From Metarhizium brunneum (taxonomy: Eukaryota; Ascomycota; Sordariomycetes; Hypocreales; Clavicipitaceae): DNA of 64,000 bases. Positions 1 to 9,419 of this stretch are shown here, piece by piece. Below the pieces are notes generated by a model, which was not told where the DNA came from, did not search any database, and saw only the letters and a list, made by a program, of their open reading frames with translations. Position numbers and translations under genes: made by a program. The stretch covers positions 1,922,001 through 1,986,000 of the forward strand of contig NC_089426.1 of assembly GCF_013426205.1 (NCBI RefSeq), in the 5' to 3' direction. Position 1 is the first letter of the stretch. The number at the start of each line of letters is the position of its first letter.

Positions 1-2838
1 ACCACGCTGTAATTCTATATCAAGCGTACCAAAGCATTCACAATTCCACGGTCTTGTCAGATGTTCAAACCGCTATTTATGAAGGCTTCGGTGGTATTAT
101 GAAAAACATCGCGAATTGCAACCTCAATGCAACGGCTCTTAGGGGCCGTCTGGCCGCATTAGCAGCTCTCACGGAACTAGATGACGTGCTAAATATCGCA
201 GACCCGTCCGAGGTTCCCAGCATGATAACAAAGTTCAAGAACCGCTCCGAATGGATGCGAAGTGGAATGTGAGTGATTAAGAGAGCACACCGACACACAT
301 ATGATGCTAATTGCCACAGGTATGGCGATGTTGGTCAAGTTCTATCTTGCAGAGAGACATCAGTCAGTATGGTTTGCCAGCATATCAGCTTGTTAAAACA
401 TGCCAAGATGTCAGCAGATGTACTGCGGCAAATGCAAGTGGAATCAATGATTTTGTCATCTGGAATCTATCGATACCACCAAGCAACTCAGGAGTCCCTG
501 AATATTGCAACTGCACTCTCTGATATGATTCCATTGTGCGAAAATTTGAATTTGCACGTTGATGCCGCCATCAAAATTGAGGTCGCCAATTCGCTATGGG
601 ATCACGGTGAAATGGGAACCTCAATTCGTATGCTACAAGCAATTGATAAGGAGTCATCGCTACCAAAACAGAGCATTCGGGTCAATAGGTCCGACCTCCT
701 TTCCAAGATTGGACACAAAGTGTCCCTGGCTCGCCTGGAAAACCCTCACGACATTCAAAAAACTTACCTTGGTCCAGCGCTGAAGGAGTTGAAACGAGAA
801 GGCAGCAGTGAGGCAGGGTCGGTCTATCATCAATTTGCTACCTTCTGCGATGAACAACTGCAGGACCCAGACGGGCTCGAGGACTTGGCAAGATTACAAA
901 ATTTGCGCGCAGCCAAGAATGATGAAGTCAAGGATCTCAAGGCTCTCATTGACTCGACCAAAGAAAGTCAACTAAAAGCCAAGTATGCACACGTCCTCTC
1001 CAAAGAGAAGCAGTGGCTAGAGCTTGATGAGAAGGAGCTGAAGCGAGTAGAGCAAACACGAAGTGAGTTTGTTCAGCTTAGCTTGGAAAATTATCTGCTC
1101 TCTCTTATCTCATCGGATGACTACGACAATGATGCGCTGCGTTTTACGGCATTGTGGCTAGAGAGGTCTGCTGAGGAATCAACAAATAAGGCCGTCATGA
1201 AGCATTTGTCCCTTGTCCCCACGAGAAAGTTTGCACCATTGATGAATCAGCTGACCTCTCGGCTTCAAAGTCAGGAGGGCACATTCCAAAAACTGCTCTT
1301 TGAGCTCATTTACACCATCTGTATTGACCATCCCTACCACGGGATGTATCAGATTTGGTCAGGAACGAAAGCTCGAGCTCAGCAGAAAGATGACGTGGCT
1401 GTGCAGAGAGTTAGAGCAACAGAGAAAGTTGCGCAAAAACTCTCTGCAAACAAGTCAGTCGCAAATATTTGGTTGTCAATTGATAAGACGAGCAAGTACT
1501 ACCACGGCCTTGCAATGGAAAGAAACCCTAACAAGTACAAGTCTGGAGCCAAGATTCCGCTTAAGGATTCTGCAGCAGGGCAGTACCTGGTCAGTTACCT
1601 TGCACGATATCGTATTCCTCCCCCAACATTGCACATTGAGGTCTCAGTCACCAAGGACTACTCCAATGTTCCCTTCATATCTAAGCTGGAGCCCACAATG
1701 ACAATTGCGTCGGGGGTCAGCGCACCAAAGATCATTACTGCTGTCGGCACCAATGGGATCAGGTATAAACAGCTGGTCAAAGGCGGCCATGACGATCTGC
1801 GACAGGACGCAATCATGGAGCAAGTGTTTGCCGCCGTATCGTCTCTTTTGAAGCTGCACCGAAGCACGCAACAAAGAAACCTTGGCATCAGGACCTACAA
1901 AGTTTTGCCACTTACGGCATCATCTGGTCTTATCGAGTTCGTTCCAAACACGATTCCGTTGCATGAGTTTCTCATGCCAGCACATGAGAGATACTATCCG
2001 AGGGATCTCAAGGGTTCGCAGTGCCGTAAAGAGATTTTCAATGTGCAGAACAGAACAACTGAAACGCGCCTAAGCACGTATCGCAAAGTAACCGACAGAT
2101 TTCATCCCGTAATGAGATATTTCTTCATGGAGTACTTTGTCGATCCGGATGAATGGTTCGTCCGAAGATTGGCGTATACACGGAGTACTGCAGCGATTTC
2201 TATGCTGGGCCACGTCCTTGGACTGGGTGACCGTCATGGCCACAACATTCTTCTAGATTCCCGGACTGGTGAGGCAGTGCACATTGATCTTGGTGTGGCC
2301 TTTGAGGCTGGTCGTATTCTCCCAGTGCCAGAGCTGGTCCCTTTCCGGCTGACTAGAGACATTGTAGACGGTATGGGAATCACCAAAACCGAAGGTGTTT
2401 TCAGGCGTTGCTGCGAATTCACACTTGATGCATTGCGAGAGGAGCAGTACTCAATCATGACGATTCTGGATGTCCTGCGATACGACCCTCTGTACACCTG
2501 GTCAATATCACCGCTCCGACTAGCCAAGCTCCAGAAAGCCAGAGACGAAGAGGGTGGCGGAGAGGAGCCGGAACCTAGTGACACAGCAGAGGCAAAGAAG
2601 GCGAAAAAGCAAAATGGCCGGACGAACGAGCCTTCTGAAGCAGATCGAGCACTCGAGGTTGTGAGGAAGAAGTTGTCAAAGACTCTCAGTGTAACGGCAA
2701 CAGTCAATGACTTGATCAACATGGCTACAGACGAACGTAACTTGGCTGTATTGTACTCTGGTAAGAAATCCCGATGAGAGAGAAATTTGGGAACATTGAC
2801 TGACATGAGGCTTGTTAGGATGGGCTGCGTATGCGTAA
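1..2838 (+). CDS. tel1: Serine/threonine-protein kinase Tel1 (ATM), C-terminal part, 5' end outside window
   Basis: PIKK-family DNA-damage and telomere-length checkpoint kinase, known to act at double-strand breaks and telomeres with the MRX/MRN complex. The reading frame is open from base 3, so the gene starts upstream. I place three exons: 1-268, 320-2760 and 2819-2838, giving about 908 visible residues. Introns are 269-319 (GTGAGT..CAG) and 2761-2818 (GTAAGA..TAG). The first two-thirds is helical FAT-type sequence. The PI3K-like catalytic domain follows, with KGGHDDLRQD near 1780, the catalytic GLGDRHGHN at about 2221-2247 and the metal-binding HIDLGVAF just after; the Leu in place of DFG's Phe is normal for ATM. 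A charged insert (GGGEEPEPSDTAEAKKAKK) precedes the FATC tail. Splicing to the last 20-bp exon gives the expected FATC ending YSGWAAYA; without it the protein would end in a non-FATC YSGKKSR. Identification is firm; splice sites are inferred from frame and family ending. Confidence 0.95.
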
Positions 2839-4248
2839 ATGTATGGTCAAGATTTACTGTCTTTTTGTCATAGACGAGCGAGAGCGAGCGTGTTAGGAGA
2901 TACCCATTTTGGTGTTGAATTCATTATAGATCTGAACATGTACAAACTCAAGCGCTCTTGTTTAAAAAATCCACTCCTTTTTCTCTACTACCTGCGTTTT
3001 CTTTATTGCCATCACACTTCTTGCTCATTAGAGCCAGTAAGCTATTGCGCATTCTGCTTCTCAACCGAGCCAGCAACGCTAGACTCATTTGCTCGCGAGA
3101 CATCATCAATCCATCCGTGAATCAGCATTCAACCCGCTCTGAAAGCATGTCTCTTCCTCGTCCCTGCTTTGGCAATCCAATTAGATGTACGAAATGTGAT
3201 GACCAAGTCGGAACGTATGAGCCCGGCACTAGCAGCATCACACAGGGTCCAGACTTCCAACAATGTGATTAGTGGAAATACTTGACCAGACAATACCCCG
3301 GCAAGTAGTTCGCGGAGATCTCCACACCAACTAGGCGGGGATACCCGTCAGTGAAGCCATGTTATTAATGGCCGGAGCTGCCGAGGCTGTGGGCTGGTTT
3401 CGGTAGTTGGCGTTGGAAGGGCATCGATGTGCACGAGCGGAACAAGCGACATGCATGGCAAGAGCGGTATATGCAAAATCGGGCGGTAATTAGACAGAGA
3501 AAACCGCAGTACGGTGGTCTTGGAAACTAAATGTAGTAGCTACATGTATCGTGGGATACGGGGTCTGGTGCTTAATGGCTCCAACAGAGCGTGTCAATCT
3601 CTCGGTGAGATATTGACCTGGTTACCTGGGGTGTCATCCCGGAGCATCTATCAGTCATTAGTGGGACATACGTATTACTAGTCTGGTATCACAAACATCT
3701 GAGACAGGTCAGTTACGATTTCATGCCCAAGACACAACCTGCCAAAATACGACACAGTAACACAAAATCAACCGCCCCGCTTGTCAGAGGTCCCGACTCT
3801 TAACTCCTCACACATAGGGGCCGGAAAATTAATGTCCATCCACTACACACCTGCTCCATTTCCTCCAAAGACGCTCTCGTGTGCTCTCCTGTCAGCGAAT
3901 CCTTCCAGTCAAACTACCTAGTGGTCAATCTTACGCCTCCTATAAGCTTAGTGCAACGTGCCTGGTTGGGAGCGGATGTGATGGATGTCGAGCTGCGTGA
4001 TTCGGTAATGGGCATTGCGAGGCAGCCGGCGTGATCCGTGAATACCGCTGGAGGCGAGTCCGAATTTTCCTTGGAGCAAGATTGGGTGAGGGTAGTGCCG
4101 ATTGCCGAGTCCACTGCTGACCGGGCCGAAAGCTAGTGACAGCTTTATGGCGAAGCAAAGAGCCGTGAGGATGACCAGTGTGAAGAAGACGTGAGAGCAA
4201 GGGCGTTCAACGGCGAGGTTAGTGGTCGTTCAGAGGCAGACGACAAAT
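2839..4248. other. Intergenic region, TEL1 to KP4-like gene
   Basis: About 1.4 kb with no convincing gene. Short open frames occur on both strands (for example 3914-4200 minus) but are proline/serine/histidine-rich without family resemblance. The region should contain the TEL1 3' UTR and the upstream control region of the KP4-like gene. Confidence 0.6.
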
Positions 4249-4257
4249 TATATAAAG
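4249..4257 (+). promoter_or_regulatory. TATA box of the KP4-like gene
   Basis: TATATAAAG lies about 115 bp upstream of the ATG at 4371, followed by a C/T-rich leader (about 4310-4365). The spacing fits a transcription start near 4280-4290. A strong consensus TATA is typical of inducible, highly expressed secreted-protein genes in fungi; that this gene is inducible is inference. Confidence 0.55.
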
Positions 4258-4370
4258 AGCCTTGATTCTCTTCAGGTTGATAAGCATCGGAACATTCAAC
4301 CACATACTCTTTCACTTCCGTCTTCACCCCCAAACCTTGCCTATACAGACTCGCCCTTCACACAGCCAAA

Positions 4371-5210
4371 ATGGTCACTACCAACGCAATTCTAGCCTTC
4401 GCTGCAGCTCTAGTGGGAACTTCGTCTGCCCTTGGAATCAACTGCCGGGGCAGCGGTCTCTGCACGAGTAACAAAGGCATCCTCGGCGAAGCCCTAGGCC
4501 AACTCCGGGGTATGGACCAGAGCCAGCAGTTCTCTGACGGTCAACACATCACCTGCGTCAAGTCCTCGGTCACCATCGGAAATCCTTCACTCTGCATCTT
4601 CTACCAAAATACCAACGGGCGAAGGTGGACAGTTGCCCAGACGGCCAGCTTTGTCCAGCAGCTCATTGACCACGGATGTGCTGCTTGCGGCAGCGTGCCT
4701 ACCGATCCGGGAAACAACGTCAAGAACGGACAACTTACCGCTAACATGGTGACAAACGCCGCTCGTCGTGGCCTGGACATGGCCAACAAAATTGCCAAAC
4801 GGGAAGAGGCTCGTGAGGAGACACGAGAACCCGAGCCTGTCACCAAGGCCGACGATTCGACTGCGATCCTTGCGCGCGCCCTTGGAATCAACTGCCGTGG
4901 TAGCTCAACCTGCGGTGTCGGCGGCATCGGCCACAGTCCCGCTGGCACGCTCGAGCAGGTTCGTGATGCTGTTGCCGCCGGTCCTGACGGGAGCTGGACC
5001 AACGGGCAGCATATTGCCTGTGTGGCACATGTCACGGGCCGGCTGTGCGCGTTTTATCAGAACATTGGAGGCCGGTCGTTCAACAAGCAGCAGAGTGTTA
5101 CCTTTTTGGATCAACTGAGGGACCACGGGTGCAAAAACTGTGGCAGCATCCCTACAGATCCTGGTAACAATGTTGGCAATGGACAGCTGACTGTCAACTT
5201 TGTTGCTTAG
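4371..5210 (+). CDS. Secreted protein with two tandem KP4-like (killer-toxin-like) domains
   Basis: 279 aa, no intron. A signal peptide is predicted at residues 1-20 (hydrophobic core, cleavage after SSA). Two homologous domains follow, about 21-128 and 171-279. Each begins LGINCRGS, contains six cysteines in matching spacing (C25, C31, C62, C75, C103, C106; C175, C181, C217, C226, C254, C257), shares a GQHI.CV block and ends with CGS(V/I)PTDPGNNV.NGQLT. This is the pattern of the KP4/SMK-like killer-toxin family, whose founding member is a viral killer toxin that blocks calcium channels. Many ascomycetes carry chromosomal homologues of varied or unknown role. The linker (129-170) is highly charged and has dibasic RR (132-133) and KR (143-144) followed by acidic residues, suggesting Kex2-type processing into two mature proteins. 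The residue before the second LGINC is again Ala, preceded by Arg169. Actual toxicity and target are unknown. The gene stands alone. Confidence 0.88.
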   Translation: MVTTNAILAFAAALVGTSSALGINCRGSGLCTSNKGILGEALGQLRGMDQSQQFSDGQHITCVKSSVTIGNPSLCIFYQNTNGRRWTVAQTASFVQQLIDHGCAACGSVPTDPGNNVKNGQLTANMVTNAARRGLDMANKIAKREEAREETREPEPVTKADDSTAILARALGINCRGSSTCGVGGIGHSPAGTLEQVRDAVAAGPDGSWTNGQHIACVAHVTGRLCAFYQNIGGRSFNKQQSVTFLDQLRDHGCKNCGSIPTDPGNNVGNGQLTVNFVA

Positions 5211-6162
5211 CTGCGTAGTTTGAACATTGCATATTGATGCAATTGGAGAGTGAAAGGGTCCATGCTGGGTGTGCCGGATGAATAGGTAGTTTTTAAATTT
5301 GAAATATTTTCGATTGGTATCCATGGACTGACTCTATCGTGTGAGCCATGTCCCATGTCTATTGAGCATTCGTGTAGGTGCTTTGTGAAGACTAGAGTTG
5401 GCGTGGCAATGTTTGCGTCTTCTAATAGATTTGTGGTTTTCTCTTGTCAGAATTTAAATGCGGTCGGTATATGTGCTCGTGATGATTCTGACGGTTTGTG
5501 GTCGAAACGGAGAGGAAGAGGTCATCTGTGGAAATGGAACCAGACTGGAGATGAGAGTCGAATTGCTGGCCAGTTTGCCCATCGACGTTACTCAGCGCAC
5601 GTCGATTACTCCGTCAAGAACTGCCCCAGCGACAACTCACTACTCTTCAGTGGCCGCCGTGCCTTAACTCCGTCCACGTCCACGTCCAGCCAGACCGGAC
5701 ATCGCCTGGGTGTCGTCTCGTCACCAGCTCGAGCAGCTGGCCAATCCCCGGCCCCATGTCACGTCGGCACCCACCCTGCCACACCCCATCGCCCAATCAG
5801 ATCAACCTATGATACTCCTTCCAGATATCGCTGATGGAGCTGCATGCAAGCCAGAAATTCGGCTCTTCCCAAGATGACATATCATCCAGCTCACGCAGCT
5901 TCCCCCGCCTCATCAAGTCCACTGCCTTAATTTTGCCCTTGCGCACGTGCTTGTGTATGGCGATTCGATTTTTCGTCCTCGTAGCGACCTCAAAAAGGGT
6001 CAAACGTGCGTCTCCCGGTGCTGTCGAAGCAACTTTCGGTTCACTCGTACCACGAAACACCAACATCCAGCGCCTCTTCCGCTAGCGAACCCCGATACAC
6101 AACATCGCCCATACGTTTTCCCTTCGCTGCTCATTTCCGACGGAACCGTGCCTCTTTGATCC
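5211..6162. other. Intergenic region, KP4-like gene to CUL4
   Basis: About 950 bp. It should hold the 3' UTR of the KP4-like gene and the promoter/leader of CUL4. The C/T-rich plus strand from about 5650 to 6160 looks like a transcribed leader. Open frames here lack family resemblance. Confidence 0.6.
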
Positions 6163-8729
6163 ATGCCATCCGTATCCGGAACGCCCGATTCGACTTCATC
6201 TCGCCGTCGGCAGCGTCTCTCTACATCTCCATCTGCATCGTCGGCCAACCCCAAGCGGGCTCGGGTTACCGAGTCTCCCGCTATGGCGACTCTCAGGGCG
6301 AGAGGCAAGATGCCAGACATCATTGACCTGACCGAGAAGCCGTCTGCTTTCCAGCCATATAGCGGAGCCAAGAAGCTTGTCATCAAGAACCTTCGAGCGC
6401 CCATTAGCCGTGAGGCACAGGTAGAAGAATACTACGCGCGGACAGAAAAGGATCTCGAGGAAGCCTTGGAAGCCATTTTTGCTGATAGAAGACCGGCAGT
6501 GCCCTTGGAGCGGTTGTATCGTGGTGTCGAGGATGTCTGTCGCAGGGGCGGCGCTGCAAAAGTTTATCGTTTGCTCAAGGAGCGCATCGATCGCCATTTG
6601 CAATTGGTAGTCTTGCCACGAATAAGACGTACCGGCGGGCAGTCAAATATCGAAATGTTACGAAGTGTTAGGGGAGAATGGAATGTATGGAATGCTCAAA
6701 CAATCACTCTCCGATCAACGTTTAGCTACTTGGACCGGACATTTTTGCTTCGAGAGTCACTCCCATCCATCAACGACATGGCCATCAGCCACTTTAGACG
6801 AATGGCATTTCCGCAGTCATCGCAAACCAACGGTAGTTCACCTGGCGAAAAAGCTATTACCGGAGTGTGCGAGATGATCGAGTATGACCGGCGAGGCGAC
6901 GAAAGACTTGACTCAAATCTTCTCAAGGAATCCATTCGCATGATATACGTTTTGGGTGTTTACGTAAAACAGTTCGAGCCCGTCTTTTTGAAACAGTCTG
7001 TCTCATATTTTGAAGAGTTTGGCGAATCATGGAGTGCGTCCAGCCTCAAGGGCTATATTGCGGCATGCGAGAATCTTCTCAACCGAGAAGACCACCGATG
7101 TATGGCGTACAACTTTGACAGCGCCACTGTGAAGCAGCTCATGGACTCGGCGCACAAGATTCTCATCGACCAATACTCGGAAAAATTACTACATGGCGAC
7201 AGCTTGTCAAACCTGTTATCCGATAGAGACGTCAAGTCCATGAGGGGACTCTATGACCTATTACGATTATCTGACATTCAAAAGAAGATGAAGAATCCCT
7301 GGACTGAATATATCCGACAAACCGGATCTGCCATCGTATCAGATAAAGAGAGAGGGGATGAAATGGTCCTGCGGCTGTTGGAACTTCGACGGTCATTAGA
7401 CCTCATGATTAGGGACGCGTTCAAAAAGGACGAAGACTTCTTGTGGGGCATGCGAGAGGCGTTTGGCAAGTTTATGAACGACCGCAAAATAGCGTCCTGT
7501 TGGGATACAAACACGTCCAAGATTGGAGAAATGACTGCCAAATACATAGATATGCTGCTTCGAGGCGGATTGAAAGCTCTGCCCAAGGAGTTATTGTCCG
7601 ACGCCAAGGATCGAGCAGCGGCAGAGAGGGAAGGCCAGGCAAGCACAGCAGATGAGGATGCCGAGTTGGACAGACAGCTTGACCAGGCACTTGAGCTTTT
7701 CCGATTTATTGAAGGCAAGGATGCCTTTGAAGCCTTCTATAAAAAGGACCTGGCACGACGTCTGTTGATGGGCCGTAGTGCAAGTCAAGATGCAGAGCGA
7801 AACATGTTGACAAAGCTGCGAAGCGAATGCGGATCAAATTTCACACACAACTTGGAGCAAATGTTCAAGGATCAGGAACTTGCCAAGGATGAGATGGAAT
7901 CGTACAGGCAGTCGAGCATTACGAACCAGAAGCAGAAGGCTCCCATAGACTTGTCGGTCATGATTTTGTCTGCCTCAGCTTGGCCGACTTACCCTGACAC
8001 GCGGCTCAACTTACCCGACGAAGTAGCCACTCAAATCGAGACATTCGACAAGCATTACAAGAGCAAACACACAGGAAGAGTGCTGACATGGAAGCACTCC
8101 CTTGCGCACTGTTCTATCAAGGCATCTTTCCCCAAGGGCACCAAGGAACTTCTCGTGTCGGCCTTCCAAGCCGTCGTCCTGATGATGTTCAACAAGGAGC
8201 CCACGGCTGGCTTCTTCACCTACGAACAAATATCCGCCGCGACCGGCCTCCAAGGCGGTGACTTGGATCGAACCCTGCAATCTCTCGCATGTGGCAAAGC
8301 GCGTGTCATCACCAAACACCCCAAAGGCCGAGAAGTCAAACCCACCGACACTTTTACGTTCAACCAAGCATTTTCCGACCTCAAGTATCGCGTCAAGATT
8401 AACCAGATTCAGCTCAAGGAGACCAAGGAAGAGAACAAAGCCACCCACGAGAGGATCGCCCAAGACAGACGCTTCGAGACGCAGGCCGCAATTGTGCGAA
8501 TCATGAAAAGCCGCAAGTCTATGGGCCATGCCGAACTCGTCGCCGAGGTCATTAATTTGACCAAGAAGCGAGGAAGTGTCGAGCCCGCCTCCATCAAGAA
8601 GGAAATCGAGAGGTACGTTCTCCCCATTTGACCTGGTGGTCGGTTGTGCGACGGTATGCTAACTGCAGCAGCCTTATCGAAAAGGATTATCTTGAGCGAG
8701 AGGATAATTCGTATACCTATTTGGCGTAA
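6163..8729 (+). CDS. cul4: Cullin-4, scaffold of a CRL4 ubiquitin ligase
   Basis: Scaffold of CRL4 E3 ligases (with DDB1-type adaptor and Rbx1), acting in the nucleus in DNA repair, replication control and, in Neurospora, heterochromatin formation. Exons 6163-8612 and 8672-8729, with a 59-bp intron (GTACGT..CAG), give 835 aa. The N-terminus (about 1-60) is Ser/Arg-rich with a basic NLS-like patch (NPKRARV). Cullin repeats follow. The cullin homology domain is clear around residues 500-570 (KDAFEAFYKKDLARRLLMGRSAS). Near the C-terminus is the neddylation winged-helix with AAIVRIMKSRK; Lys782 is the predicted Nedd8 acceptor. The final exon completes the canonical cullin ending SLIEKDYLEREDNSYTYLA; without splicing the frame ends in unrelated residues. 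An alternative acceptor 3 bp upstream would add one Ser. The Ser/Arg head and overall length favour CUL4 over CUL1/CUL3. Confidence 0.93.
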
Positions 8730-9060
8730 TTCCTGATACTCGGGCAGGTTAATGGGCGTCAATCGTGTACGAGGCGTGTTGTGAGTGATGTATTTATGAA
8801 CTACCCACCATATTAAGCTGTAGCCGGCAATATAGCGACGTGCTCAACAACCTCATCGTGTAGTGAAAGGCAATAAAACGAGCTGAGGGATGTGTCTCCA
8901 TCGCCTGCATACAGAGTGCCATTTCTCGGGGTGCGTCGAAAATCAAATGTGTTGCTGTGCCCCTGGCTGCGTGACGGTGTCATAATAGTCGGCGAGCAAC
9001 GCTTTTAGTTTTACAAGTTGGCCGATTTGGACACAGTCCCGAAGAGGCTTGTATCTGTCG

Positions 9061-9114
<54 letters not shown>

Positions 9115-9419
9115 CATGAACTGGCTCGCTTCGACAACACTCAACCTTGCAAAGGCAGTCATTGCAAAGACTAGCCTAGACAGGGCCACCTACCCATCAC
9201 GAAGAATTAAAGAGATGTGCTTGACAGAGAAACATTAATCATTCAAGTTAAACAAGGAGCCGTGTTTCCTTCGGTACAAATTGAACGCCTCCGCCCTTGG
9301 TACAATTCTGCTGGTTTGCCCGTCGGCCATACAAGTCAATCTGATCCACGTACATTACTTAAAAACCTCCAAGCACACTAATACAAATTATCCATACACT
9401 AACCCAAACATCAGGCTCA
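8730..9419. other. Intergenic region between convergent CUL4 and Q/P-rich gene
   Basis: Tail-to-tail spacer holding both 3' UTRs and a long AC dinucleotide repeat. No gene seen. Confidence 0.65.
9063..9109. repeat. (AC)n microsatellite
   Basis: Uninterrupted AC dinucleotide run of about 23 units between two convergent genes. Likely length-polymorphic. Confidence 0.95.
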
